Shown piece after piece: positions 27,355 through 36,831 of a DNA stretch of 64,000 nt. This DNA comes from Actinobacillus suis ATCC 33415 (GTDB lineage: Bacteria; Pseudomonadota; Gammaproteobacteria; Enterobacterales; Pasteurellaceae), in NCBI RefSeq assembly GCF_000739435.1, contig NZ_CP009159.1, forward strand, positions 2,254,501 to 2,318,500. The letters are read 5' to 3'. The translations under genes and the position numbers were made by a program. The notes below the pieces were generated by a model. It was not told where the DNA came from. It was given only the letters and a program-made list of their open reading frames with translations, and ran no database searches. Positions within the stretch are counted from its first letter, which is position 1, and each line of letters begins with the position of its first letter.

Positions 27355-29628
27355 TTAAGGCAGTTCTGGGAACAGCATTTTTAACACGGCCTTGGTTAAG
27401 CGGCGAGATTTTCCTTGGTAAGGGAAAATATGCATCATCATCATCGGATTAAAATTTGCTTCAATCACGCCCCATGAACGCAGAGACGGCTCGGCTGCTT
27501 TGGTTAAATCCGGAATGATTAAATCCACACCGCAGACTTTTGCCCCCATCGCTTTGGCAATACCGACTGCTAATTGTTTATAGCTGTCGTGCATTTGATC
27601 GGTCATATCAATTGAATCGCCACCGGTACTAATATTAGAGTTGGCACGTAATTGTACAATTTGTCCTTCAGCCGGAATTGAATCAGGTGTTAAACCTTGT
27701 TCTTTGAGCTGAAGCAATTCAATGTCACCTAGGGCAATTTTTTTCAATGGCGAACGAGAGCCGTCGCCTCGTAGCGGATCACTGTTTTTTGCGTCCACCA
27801 ATTCACGCACCGTATGTATGCCGTCACCTTTTACATTCGCCGGTACACGTAACAATACCGCCAGTGTTTCATCACCTAGCACAAAGAAACGATATTCGGT
27901 ACCGACTAAATAGTCTTCCACCATCACTTCTTTATCTTCACGGAACGCAATTTCAATCGCTTTGGCAAAATCGGCTTTATCCGTTACGCCTTGTTGGAAA
28001 ATCGTAATGCCCAAACCGTAATTGGTCGATTTCGGCTTAATCACCACCGCTTTACCTTCAAATAACGGATAGTGCGCCACCGCTTGTTCTACCGAGGTAA
28101 ATTCAACGCTTTTCGGCACATTAAAACCGGCTTTCGCCAACACTTTTTTGGTCACGACTTTATTTTCCATAATTAATGGCGAAATGTACTGATCGTGACT
28201 GGTCATATTGCCGTTTTTTACATATTCGAGATGATCACCGAATTTGAGTGCAAGGAACTGATCGTTTTCATCCAGCAATTCGATCTGTAAGCCTTGTTGG
28301 GTCGCATCAAATAATAAAGCCTGTGTAGAAAGCTCCATATTATCGAAAGCGGAAATCGCATAAAAACGCTCGAACGCTTGTGCTTTATATTGTTGAGCAA
28401 GTTGTGCACCGAGTGCTTTATAGCTGCCGGCTTGTTCAATTGCTGCTAATAAACGACCGTTTACCGTTTGGCTTGGATCAGCAAATTGAGCTAGTTTTTG
28501 TTGTAATAACTCTTTCTCGCTTTGTGGCACTGAAAGATCTTCTAACATTGCCAGCATTAGGTTAAGGATAGCTTCACCCTCTGCTTGGAATACAGTGTGC
28601 GAACGAGGATCTTCAAGTGCAACTTGGTATAGTTTTTGTTTACCAAGTTCGACTTCTTTTTGACCGCTTGTTTCATCTATCCATAACATAGCAAGTAAGA
28701 ACAGATGAATAAATTTGGCATCGGCGAGCTCGATACCGTAAGGCGAGAACGGGTTGAGATCAAATAAACGGAATTCCGCATATTTAACCCCTTTTTCAAG
28801 TAATTCACGTGCTTTTTTCGCGCCACGTAAACGTACGTTTGAATAGAATTCTTTTTCCGCTAATAAATCACCGTTTGCCACAAAATGTTCTAATGATTCA
28901 ACATATTCTTGCAAGCTATCGTGATTGATTACTACATGAGGCGCATTTACATAGCCATACGGGCTAGAGCGTAAACTACGCACTAATTGTCCTTCTGCAA
29001 GCGGTCGATTTTCGCCAAAATATTGCGCTTCTACGGTTGGTGTTGCAGCAAGCAAATAGACAAGAATCCATTGATAACGTAAAAAGTTATTGGCTAATTT
29101 CATATATAACGCATTGCGGAACGCAATTTTATCACTGTATTCCGTTTGTAACGCAAAAGCGCTCTCGACAAACTCGTCAGAAATCTGGAAATTGTAGTGA
29201 ATACCGCTCACCATCTGTTTGTATTTGCCATAAATGGCAGAAAGGTGTTCACGATATTTCACATCCCATTCGTTATCTAATTGTGCTTCTTTGATCTCGG
29301 ATTCCGGTGGTAAACCGGCAGGCATACTGAATGGGAAAATATATTCATCATCAGGTAATGAACGTAACGTTACCTCGTGAATAGCCGATAGCCAACGATA
29401 TGTGTCTTCCAATTTATCGTTTGGCGGTGTGATTAGCTCAAGTTGGCTTTCTGCAAAATCGGTTTGAATATATGGGTGATAACTGCGGTTACCAAAAACG
29501 CTAGGATGAGCAGTAGTAACAATATTCCCTTGATTATCAATACGTTGGCTTTCTTTTTCAATGCCGAATTTGCCTTGTTGAAACAGCAAACCGAGTTGAT
29601 GAGTTTTAATTAGTTGTTGTAATTTCAT
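27355..29628 (-). CDS. gshF: Bifunctional glutathione synthetase (gamma-GCS/GS fusion)
   Basis: GshF makes glutathione from Glu, Cys and Gly in one polypeptide. The N-terminal part (about residues 1-430) is a gamma-glutamylcysteine synthetase with FGIEKESQRID, SYHPYIQTDFAESQLELITP and LRSSPYGYVN. The C-terminal part (about 480-757) is an ATP-grasp domain with VVIKPKSTNYGLGITIF, VMVEDYLVGTEYRFFVLGD, SNISTGGDSIDMT and WGVIEANFNPMMMMHIFPYQ. The 757 residues match the Pasteurella/Streptococcus fused enzyme and replace separate gshA and gshB. Two USS lie within the gene. Confidence 0.96.
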   Translation of the reverse strand: MKLQQLIKTHQLGLLFQQGKFGIEKESQRIDNQGNIVTTAHPSVFGNRSYHPYIQTDFAESQLELITPPNDKLEDTYRWLSAIHEVTLRSLPDDEYIFPFSMPAGLPPESEIKEAQLDNEWDVKYREHLSAIYGKYKQMVSGIHYNFQISDEFVESAFALQTEYSDKIAFRNALYMKLANNFLRYQWILVYLLAATPTVEAQYFGENRPLAEGQLVRSLRSSPYGYVNAPHVVINHDSLQEYVESLEHFVANGDLLAEKEFYSNVRLRGAKKARELLEKGVKYAEFRLFDLNPFSPYGIELADAKFIHLFLLAMLWIDETSGQKEVELGKQKLYQVALEDPRSHTVFQAEGEAILNLMLAMLEDLSVPQSEKELLQQKLAQFADPSQTVNGRLLAAIEQAGSYKALGAQLAQQYKAQAFERFYAISAFDNMELSTQALLFDATQQGLQIELLDENDQFLALKFGDHLEYVKNGNMTSHDQYISPLIMENKVVTKKVLAKAGFNVPKSVEFTSVEQAVAHYPLFEGKAVVIKPKSTNYGLGITIFQQGVTDKADFAKAIEIAFREDKEVMVEDYLVGTEYRFFVLGDETLAVLLRVPANVKGDGIHTVRELVDAKNSDPLRGDGSRSPLKKIALGDIELLQLKEQGLTPDSIPAEGQIVQLRANSNISTGGDSIDMTDQMHDSYKQLAVGIAKAMGAKVCGVDLIIPDLTKAAEPSLRSWGVIEANFNPMMMMHIFPYQGKSRRLTKAVLKMLFPELP

Positions 29629-29735
29629 AGCTTTCCCTTTCGCGATAAATGCGTTAGACGAAGTTCTGCCCCTAAAATAACATACTTTTTTGATTGGGTT
29701 TATAGCTGATTGATAAGAGAATAGATGATTTGGTT

Positions 29736-29766
29736 ATAAAAAAGCACGATTATTATAATCGTGCTT
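29736..29766 (-). terminator. Terminator of psd
   Basis: AAGCACGATTAT and ATAATCGTGCTT form a near-perfect stem; on the minus strand it is followed by TTTTTT. It sits 13 bp after the psd stop. Confidence 0.9.
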
Positions 29767-29778
29767 AATTAAAAAAGA

Positions 29779-30672
29779 TTATTTAATCACTTTTGCCAAG
29801 CGCTCGCCCATTCGAGTTTCTACGCCGGCTTGTAGGTGTGCTTCGAATTCAACGCAATCTTTCGGGAAGAGGTTAATTACGGTTGAACCTAAGCGGAAAG
29901 CCCCCATTTCCTGACCTTTTTTCAGGTGTACGGCGGTTTCACCAGTGGTTTCATAGTGATATACCACAACATCTTTGGCACGAGGCGGGTTAATTACACC
30001 TTCCCAAACCGTACTCATACTTGCTGTAATAGTTGCGCCCACTAAAATTTGTACCATCGGCCCGAATTCGGTTTCAAATTCACAGATTACACGTTCGTTA
30101 CGCGCAAATAAATTTGGTACGTGTTCAGCTAAGAACGGATTTACTGAAAATAATTCACCCGGTACGTAAATCATTTTGCGTAAGGTCGCATCACACGGCA
30201 TATGTACGCGGTGGTAATCGCGTGGTGATAAATAAGTGGTAATAAAATGACCGTCTTTAAACTTATTTGCCATTTCTTGATCATTCGCTAGTAAGGTTTC
30301 AAGTGTAAAGAAATGACCTTTTGCTTGTAGTAAACGATCGTCTTCAATCTTACCTGATTCACTTACTTTGCCGTCTGCCGGTAAACAAAGCGCCTGTGCA
30401 TCTTGGTTAATCGGGCGAGCGTTTTCTTTTAACGGACGAATAAAGAATTCATTAAACGTTGCGTAGTCAGATGCATTGCTTTTTTGTGCTTCCGATAAAT
30501 TAACATTATATTGTTTAGCGAATGCACGGATAATAAAGTGGGTCACAACACCCCATTTTTGTTCTGCCAGCCAACCTGCTAAACGGGTAACAGGTAATTG
30601 TGGGAAGATATATTGAAATGCGACTTTCGCACGTTGCCAATAAGTCGGCATCGAATAGGGTTTAAGAGACAT
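29779..30672 (-). CDS. psd: Phosphatidylserine decarboxylase proenzyme
   Basis: Psd makes phosphatidylethanolamine from phosphatidylserine at the inner membrane. The 297-residue precursor has LPADGKVSESGKI, the DYHRVHMPCDATLR catalytic His segment, and near the C-terminus the self-cleavage motif LGST (GAFRLGSTVINLF), where the Ser becomes the pyruvoyl group. E. coli Psd has 322 residues. Single gene with its own terminator. In E. coli psd lies near epmA; here the two are 20 kb apart. Confidence 0.96.
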   Translation of the reverse strand: MSLKPYSMPTYWQRAKVAFQYIFPQLPVTRLAGWLAEQKWGVVTHFIIRAFAKQYNVNLSEAQKSNASDYATFNEFFIRPLKENARPINQDAQALCLPADGKVSESGKIEDDRLLQAKGHFFTLETLLANDQEMANKFKDGHFITTYLSPRDYHRVHMPCDATLRKMIYVPGELFSVNPFLAEHVPNLFARNERVICEFETEFGPMVQILVGATITASMSTVWEGVINPPRAKDVVVYHYETTGETAVHLKKGQEMGAFRLGSTVINLFPKDCVEFEAHLQAGVETRMGERLAKVIK

Positions 30673-30766
30673 TAAGTTGTATCCTTTTTATTCAATTATA
30701 CAAAGAGGCGCGAAGTATAACAGAAAGAAAAGTGAATTACCTAATGTTATCAAAAAGTGACAAGGC

Positions 30767-30826
30767 GCTGAGTTAAGATGTGGCATAAAGATAGAGGAAG
30801 TAAGCCACATATTGCCTTAACTCAGC
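30767..30826. repeat. 60-nt hairpin between psd and comE1
   Basis: GCTGAGTTAAG (30767-30777) and CTTAACTCAGC (30816-30826) form 11 perfect pairs. Inside, ATGTGGC (30778-30784) pairs with GCCACAT (30804-30810), leaving a 5-nt bulge and a 19-nt loop. No T-run follows on either strand, so it is not a simple terminator. Confidence 0.75.
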
Positions 30827-30850
30827 AAATGTTATACGAGAAGGAAGAGA

Positions 30851-31216
30851 TTATTGCAATAGGATGCGATCACGATTTTTATCCAGTGTAGCTTTGCCGA
30901 TACCGGATACATCGGTAAGTTGCTCTAGGCTACTAAATGCACCGTTTTTTGTACGGTATTCAACAATTGCTTGTGCTTTTTTAGCGCCAATACCGACTAA
31001 TTTATCTTGGATTTCCGCTGCTGTTGCGATATTGATATTGACTAAATTTGCATTGTTTGTCATTTCAGCATGGCTATGTTCAGGGCTGGTTGCTTGTGCG
31101 TTTTGAACCACGGGAGTGGGTTCTGTGACACTAGGCTTTGTTTTTTCAGCAGCTAATACACCGGTAGATAACATACCGATTAACAGACTTAAGCCAAGTT
31201 TTGAAGGTGTTTTCAT
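30851..31216 (-). CDS. comE1: Competence DNA-binding protein, ComEA-like
   Basis: A 121-residue periplasmic DNA receptor of natural transformation. A Sec signal (LGLSLLIGMLSTGVLAAEK) precedes a low-complexity linker with HSHAEM. The C-terminal helix-hairpin-helix pair reads VNINIATAAEIQDKLVGIGA, KKAQAIVEY and LTDVSGIGKATLDKNRDRIL. It corresponds to H. influenzae ComE1 and to the C-terminal domain of Bacillus ComEA. A CRP-S site lies about 100 bp upstream, consistent with control by CRP and Sxy. The abundant USS in the window fit a transformable species. Confidence 0.92.
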   Translation of the reverse strand: MKTPSKLGLSLLIGMLSTGVLAAEKTKPSVTEPTPVVQNAQATSPEHSHAEMTNNANLVNINIATAAEIQDKLVGIGAKKAQAIVEYRTKNGAFSSLEQLTDVSGIGKATLDKNRDRILLQ

Positions 31217-31285
31217 AAATGTCTCCTTTTCTTTTTAGATTGCTTTTTAAGATGATTTTGCTTGGAACTACTTTACAAGTTAAAT

Positions 31286-31335
31286 AAATTAGAGAGCAAT
31301 TCTAGGAAATTATTTTTGCGATCAAGATCGAGAAA
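31286..31335 (-). promoter_or_regulatory. CRP-S (competence) site and -10 of comE1
   Basis: Positions 31314-31335 read TTTTGCGATC, then AA, then GATCGAGAAA. This matches the Pasteurellaceae competence consensus (TTTTGCGATC and GATCGCAAAA halves) except at two bases. On the minus strand TAATTT (31286-31291) stands where a -10 would be if the site were centred about 43 bp upstream of the start of transcription. Confidence 0.85.
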
Positions 31336-31554
31336 ATTGTTTATCTTATGGTCAGAAATAAGGAAGAGAGGATATAAATACGTGGTGAGCAGTGCTGATT
31401 TAGTGTTTTTGTAAAATATTTAATAAATATTACCGCTTGTAGGCATAATTTTCTGAAAAATCGTGTGCTGATTAAAGAGAAATACTTTAAAATGGGGATA
31501 ATTTATTCAGCGGGAAATTTCCCATTATATTTTCACCTAAAATTGGAAAGTTAA
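31336..31554. other. Remainder of comE1-oapA gap
   Basis: AT-rich DNA with one imperfect reverse USS (TACCGCTTGT near 31430-31439). No ORF, terminator or convincing dyad was seen besides the CRP-S site; the oapA promoter must lie here but I could not pick hexamers confidently. Confidence 0.5.
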
Positions 31555-32940
31555 ATGTCACAAAATAATTTTCGTAAAGAGCCAACTTTTGGCGAGCCAT
31601 CCGCTGCACAATCAGCGGAGCAAGTAGCAGAGGCAATCATTAATTCGGATAGTGCAAAAGCGGTTGAGGCGGTCAAAGCGGTTGCCACGAATGCAACTGT
31701 ATCATTACATTCAAATAAAGCGCCAAGTTATACCTTTACACCGGTAATGAAGCGTTCTGTTGATGAAACTACGCCATTAAAATCGATTGAGGATGCTCAA
31801 AAGGTGAATAATACAGAAACGCCAGAGTCAGCTTTAACGGCGGAAGAGCCAAAAGTTGCACAAAATTCAGGTTTCGCTTTTTCTCCGGTAGCGGATGAAG
31901 CAACGGAAGAATCTAAAAAAGCAGAGCCGGAGCAAGTTGAAAAATTAGTTACAGAGGAAAAGCCAGCGATGAATACAAGTAATGAAGATCGTGTGATTCC
32001 TGCCGTGAATCCGACTACCGCCGCCGAAGCTGTTGCAGTTGCGAGCGTGCCGTCTAAATTCCGTCGTTTAGGTTTAGTTGCGATTTTAGCGGCAATTTTA
32101 GCAGCAATCTTCTTCTGGTTAAAACCAAGCGCACCGGAAACAGTTGAAGAATTACAGTCTCAACAAGGTAGCTCATTACCAATTGAATTCCGTCCGGTAG
32201 ATGAAGAGGAAGCGAAACGAGCGGAAGCGCAAGCAAAAGCCGAGCAAGAAGCGATTGCTCAGCAACAAGCACAACAAGCTCAACAAATTCAGCAAGATAT
32301 GAATGTTGCGACAACACAGCCGGCAACAACGGAGTCAGCAGCAACGACATCAGCAACTTCTACAACGGAAACAGCGGTAGCTCCAACTACGGATACGACA
32401 GTGGTTGCGGAAGAAGCGAAAACTGAACCGACTCCTGCTTCGGTTGTAAATAAACCGGTTGTACAACCAACAGCGGTTAAGCCTAAAACACAAGGCAGCG
32501 TGATTCATCAGTCTGAAACGCCTAAACAGCCGAAAGTGAAAGCAATTACTGCGGATGAATTCAACGCGAAAAAAGCGAAGAATGCACAATTAGATCAGCT
32601 TGTGAAGAACGTAGAAGCAGGTAAGCCTGTGGCAAAAACAGCTGCTCCTGCAGCAGCTAAAGCAGCGTCTGCACCGGCAAAACCTGCTGCGGCAGCATCA
32701 GTGGCAAGTAAAACAATGACAGTGCCAAAAGGTACATCACTCATGCAAGTATTCCGTGATAACGGTTTAAATATCTCGGATGTGAATGCGATGAGCAAAG
32801 TCAACAAAGTGGTAAGCAATCTTAAAGTAGGCGAGCGTGTAAGCGTGCGTTTAGATAAAAATAACCGCGTAGTTGAAATGAGTATCGGCTCCGGCGGTAA
32901 GTTTACTCGTCAAGCAGACGGTAGCTATAGCTTTAAATAA
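31555..32940 (+). CDS. oapA: Opacity-associated protein A-like cell envelope protein
   Basis: OapA of H. influenzae affects colony opacity and adherence. The 461 residues have an N-terminal cytoplasmic region, one transmembrane helix (LGLVAILAAILAAIFFWL, near residue 170), a long Ala/Thr/Gln-rich periplasmic linker with repeated QQAQQAQQ and TTPTT-like stretches, and the C-terminal OapA/LysM-like domain: VPKGTSLMQVFRDNGLNISD, VNAMSKVNKVVSNLKVGERV, and the ending FTRQADGSYSF. The domain probably binds peptidoglycan. oapB follows after a terminator-like hairpin. The CRP-S site in the upstream gap points toward comE1 but is shared DNA. Confidence 0.88.
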   Translation: MSQNNFRKEPTFGEPSAAQSAEQVAEAIINSDSAKAVEAVKAVATNATVSLHSNKAPSYTFTPVMKRSVDETTPLKSIEDAQKVNNTETPESALTAEEPKVAQNSGFAFSPVADEATEESKKAEPEQVEKLVTEEKPAMNTSNEDRVIPAVNPTTAAEAVAVASVPSKFRRLGLVAILAAILAAIFFWLKPSAPETVEELQSQQGSSLPIEFRPVDEEEAKRAEAQAKAEQEAIAQQQAQQAQQIQQDMNVATTQPATTESAATTSATSTTETAVAPTTDTTVVAEEAKTEPTPASVVNKPVVQPTAVKPKTQGSVIHQSETPKQPKVKAITADEFNAKKAKNAQLDQLVKNVEAGKPVAKTAAPAAAKAASAPAKPAAAASVASKTMTVPKGTSLMQVFRDNGLNISDVNAMSKVNKVVSNLKVGERVSVRLDKNNRVVEMSIGSGGKFTRQADGSYSFK

Positions 32941-32950
32941 TTAAAATCAA

Positions 32951-32981
32951 AGGGCAACGCTACAGACGTTGCTCTTTTTTT
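32951..32981 (+). terminator. Terminator-like hairpin between oapA and oapB
   Basis: AGGGCAACG and CGTTGCTCT pair around a 7-nt loop, followed by TTTTTTT. It stands 33 bp before the oapB start, so oapB would need read-through or its own promoter. Confidence 0.85.
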
Positions 32982-33013
32982 CTCAAAATTTTGAGAAGGA
33001 GAGTAGTTGTAAA

Positions 33014-33469
33014 ATGAGTGTTTTTTTTAAGAAGCCGTTTTGCTTAGCCGTTTGTGCCGGAGTGATAGCGTTAACGGGTTGTAAGTCTTTAGAAGCGCCG
33101 ATTGAACAGGTGCAGCGAGCTCAATCGGCCATACAACAGGCTCAAACGGAAATTAAGCCAACGGAAAAAGTGACAGTAGTCAAGAATCAGACCTCAATGC
33201 AGTTTATTTGTCAAAATGATGTTGTTGTGAAGGTACAGCGTTCTAAAGCCAAAAAGGTGAATAATAAAGCGAAACGAAAAGTGGTGAGCCAGCAAGCGAT
33301 TTTGGTCACTTACGGTAACACAACGCATACGTTATCGCCGGCAGTCACGAGAGACGGTAAAAAGTATAGTAATATCCGCTGGACGTGGCGAGAAAGTCGA
33401 AATGGTGAAGCTTCTCTTACAGATAACAGCAATAATGTTCTCGCCAGCGAATGTAAACTTAAACCGTAG
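33014..33469 (+). CDS. oapB: Opacity-associated protein B-like lipoprotein
   Basis: A 151-residue lipoprotein: MSVFFKKPFCLAVCAGVIAL with lipobox LTGC. After a Gln-rich linker, the C-terminal part (QFICQNDVVVKVQR..., YSNIRWTWRES, ASECKLKP) looks like the MliC lysozyme-inhibitor fold with two Cys that could form a disulfide; that domain call is inference. Position after oapA matches H. influenzae oapB. An earlier in-frame ATG (32969) lies within the upstream terminator and is rejected; AAGGAG precedes ATG 33014. Confidence 0.82.
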   Translation: MSVFFKKPFCLAVCAGVIALTGCKSLEAPIEQVQRAQSAIQQAQTEIKPTEKVTVVKNQTSMQFICQNDVVVKVQRSKAKKVNNKAKRKVVSQQAILVTYGNTTHTLSPAVTRDGKKYSNIRWTWRESRNGEASLTDNSNNVLASECKLKP

Positions 33470-33472
33470 AGA

Positions 33473-33530
33473 GCAAGCGGTCATATTAGCTTAATTTTTT
33501 GCAAAAAGTGGGCTAAATTTGACCGCTTGT
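33473..33530. repeat. Inverted USS pair between oapB and waaF
   Basis: GCAAGCGGTCA faces TGACCGCTTGT with a 37-nt spacer that includes TTTTTTGCAAAAA. It could act as a weak terminator for oapB. Confidence 0.7.
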
Positions 33531-33551
33531 CATTTGAATGAAAGGAAGACA

Positions 33552-34589
33552 ATGAATATCTTAATTATTGGCCCGTCTTGGGTCGGCGATATGATGATGT
33601 CGCACGCACTGTATCAACAACTTAAAATTCAATATCCGAATTGTCAAATTGATGTGATGGCACCGGATTGGTGTCGTCCGCTGCTCGCTCGAATGCCGGA
33701 AGTTCGAAAAGCGATTTCGATGCCGATTGGGCATGGTTCGTTCCGCCTGTGTGAGCGTTATCAATTAGGGAAATCGCTGAGAAATCAATATGATATGGCG
33801 ATTGTTTTACCTAATTCGCTTAAATCGGCATTTATTCCGCTATTTGCCAAAATTGCGGTGCGCCGAGGTTGGAAAGGTGAAAGTCGCTATTTCTTTTTAA
33901 ATGATTTGCGTAATAACAAGCAAGATTACCCGATGATGGTACAGCGTTATGTGGCGTTGGCTTTTGAGAAAAATGCTGTGCCGGATGCTAAAGCTTTGCC
34001 AATGCCGCTACCTTATCTACAAACGCAAGCGGCTGAGATCACCGCAACCAAAGCAAAATTTGCCAAACAGTTTGAATATGCTGAACAGCGTCCGGCAATC
34101 GGCTTCTGCCCAGGGGCGGAGTTCGGGCCGGCAAAACGTTGGCCACATTATCATTATGCAAAATTGGCAGAAATGCTGATTGAAAAAGGCTATGCGGTAC
34201 ATCTGTTCGGTTCAAATAAAGATAAAGAAGTCGGCGAGCAGATTCATGCAAGTTTAGCGGAGAATTTACAGCGTTATTGCATTAATTTGGCAGGGCAGAC
34301 CGATTTGAATCAAGCGGTTGATTTAATTGCTGATTGCCATGCGGTGGTAAGTAATGATTCCGGATTAATGCACATTGCGGCTGCATTGGGTAAACCGCTG
34401 GTTGCACTTTATGGGCCAACCAGTCCGCAATATACGCCGCCGCTTTCCGATAAAGCGGTGATTATCCGTTTAATCGAAGGCGGTTTGATTAAGATTCGTA
34501 AAGGCGAAGCCGCCGAAGGCTATCATCAGAGCTTGATTGATATTCAGCCGGAAATAGTGATTGAGAAATTAGAGACGCTATTAGGCTAA
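33552..34589 (+). CDS. waaF: ADP-heptose:LPS heptosyltransferase II
   Basis: WaaF adds the second L,D-heptose to the inner core of lipo-oligosaccharide at the cytoplasmic face of the inner membrane. The GT9-family protein of 345 residues (E. coli 348) starts MNILIIGPSWVGDMMMSHAL, contains FCPGAEFGPAKRWPHYHYA for nucleotide-sugar binding, and VSNDSGLMHIAAALGKPLVALYG. ATG 33552, after AAGGAAG, is preferred to an in-frame start at 33519. waaC follows in the same direction, separated by a USS pair. Confidence 0.95.
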   Translation: MNILIIGPSWVGDMMMSHALYQQLKIQYPNCQIDVMAPDWCRPLLARMPEVRKAISMPIGHGSFRLCERYQLGKSLRNQYDMAIVLPNSLKSAFIPLFAKIAVRRGWKGESRYFFLNDLRNNKQDYPMMVQRYVALAFEKNAVPDAKALPMPLPYLQTQAAEITATKAKFAKQFEYAEQRPAIGFCPGAEFGPAKRWPHYHYAKLAEMLIEKGYAVHLFGSNKDKEVGEQIHASLAENLQRYCINLAGQTDLNQAVDLIADCHAVVSNDSGLMHIAAALGKPLVALYGPTSPQYTPPLSDKAVIIRLIEGGLIKIRKGEAAEGYHQSLIDIQPEIVIEKLETLLG

Positions 34590-34590
34590 T

Positions 34591-34638
34591 TGCAAGCGGT
34601 CATTTTTTGCAAAAATTTTGCAGATTTCGACCGCTTGT
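34591..34638. repeat. Inverted USS pair between waaF and waaC
   Basis: TGCAAGCGGTC (34591-34601) faces GACCGCTTGT (34629-34638) across an AT-rich spacer with two TTTTGCA-type segments. It lies 2 bp after the waaF stop and may act as a terminator or attenuator before waaC. Confidence 0.7.
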
Positions 34639-34664
34639 TTGTATTCACAATAAAAGATAAGTAA

Positions 34665-35624
34665 ATGAAAGTTTTAGTTGTAAAAACGTCCTCAATGGGG
34701 GATGTGATTCATACTTTGCCGGCATTGACGGATGCTAAAAATGCGCTTCCGAATATTCAATTCGATTGGGCGGTGGAAGAAAATTTTAGTGAAATTCCAC
34801 ATTGGCATTCGGCGGTAGATAAGGTTATTCCGTTAGCGATTCGCCGTTGGCGCAAGAACTTGTGTCAGCGGCAAACTTGGTTGGAATGGCAACATTACCT
34901 AAAGCAACTTCGCTCGGAAGAATATGATGCGGTGATTGATGCGCAAGGATTGATTAAAAGTGCGGTATTGGTAACCAAGCAGTCAAAGGGAACAAAATAC
35001 GGCTACGACAAGCATTCTGCTCGAGAAGGGTTAAGCAGCCTGTTTTATGATCAAACTTTTAATATCGCTTACCAACAACACGCCGTAGAACGGATTCGAA
35101 AGTTATTTGCTAACTCTCTGAATTATGTACTTCCCGATGGATTAGGTGATTATGGCATTGCCACACATTTTGCAAAAAAATCTGAAAATTCAACCGCTTA
35201 TCTGCTTGCGATTCATGCGACAACGAGAGCGGATAAGCATTGGAAAGAAGATTATTGGCGGGAAGTGATTCGAGAGCTAAGCATACAAGGGATTGAGATA
35301 CGTTTACCTTGGGGCACTCAACAAGAAAAAGAGAGAGCCATGCGTTTGGCGGAAGCGAGTGCCAATGTGACGGTATTACCGAAATTGTCTCTCACTGAAT
35401 TAGCGGAACAAATTGCCGGTGCGAAAGCCGTGTTGTCGGTGGATACCGGTTTGAGCCATTTAGCTGCGGCATTGGATAAACAAAACGTAATTTTATACGG
35501 CGCAACCGACCCGAAATTAATCGGCGCTTACGGCAAAAATCAACATTATCTGATCGGAAACGGTATGGCGAATATTTTACCTTATCGTGTCTTGCAAACC
35601 TTAGAAACGCTGATCACAGAATAA
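34665..35624 (+). CDS. waaC: Lipopolysaccharide heptosyltransferase I
   Basis: WaaC transfers the first heptose onto Kdo2-lipid A. The 319-residue GT9 protein opens MKVLVVKTSSMGDVIHTLPAL, the heptosyltransferase I signature, has YDAVIDAQGLIKSAVL, the ADKHWKEDYW segment and VLSVDTGLSHLAAALDKQNV for ADP-heptose binding. Length equals E. coli WaaC. The neighbouring waaF supplies the next step of inner-core assembly. Confidence 0.95.
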   Translation: MKVLVVKTSSMGDVIHTLPALTDAKNALPNIQFDWAVEENFSEIPHWHSAVDKVIPLAIRRWRKNLCQRQTWLEWQHYLKQLRSEEYDAVIDAQGLIKSAVLVTKQSKGTKYGYDKHSAREGLSSLFYDQTFNIAYQQHAVERIRKLFANSLNYVLPDGLGDYGIATHFAKKSENSTAYLLAIHATTRADKHWKEDYWREVIRELSIQGIEIRLPWGTQQEKERAMRLAEASANVTVLPKLSLTELAEQIAGAKAVLSVDTGLSHLAAALDKQNVILYGATDPKLIGAYGKNQHYLIGNGMANILPYRVLQTLETLITE

Positions 35625-35647
35625 TCAATTTATCCCGTGGCGAATAC

Positions 35648-35676
35648 TTGACTTTTAGTCCGTATAACACTAGAAT
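35648..35676 (+). promoter_or_regulatory. Promoter of the str operon
   Basis: TTGACT (35648-35653), 17-bp spacer, TAGAAT (35671-35676), leaving a leader of about 65 nt before rpsL. It is the strongest promoter match in the gap. Confidence 0.8.
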
Positions 35677-35747
35677 CTACCGTCCTTTCGTCTTTGAAAG
35701 GATGTTTTTTTAATTTTATTTTTAATAATTTTAACTGGAGCTTTTAA

Positions 35748-36122
<375 letters not shown>

Positions 36123-36220
36123 TGGATCTCCGTTAAGTAAGGCCAAACGTCTAAATTAATCAAAAAATTTAAACCATAAACTCCAGTCAATCGTGATGTG
36201 CTATCACACACAATAGATGA

Positions 36221-36730
<510 letters not shown>

Positions 36731-36750
36731 TCGCTTAGCGTTATATCTTA

Positions 36751-36781
36751 AAGGCTTCATCCAAATGTGTGGTGAAGCCTT
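36751..36781 (+). other. Intercistronic hairpin between rpsG and fusA
   Basis: AAGGCTTCA (36751-36759) pairs with TGAAGCCTT (36773-36781). No T-run follows (ACCCTTATT), so it may be an attenuator or RNA-processing site rather than a full terminator. Confidence 0.6.
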
Positions 36782-36831
36782 ACCCTTATTAAGAATTTTA
36801 ATTTAAATCCCAAACAAGGTAATAAATAAAA

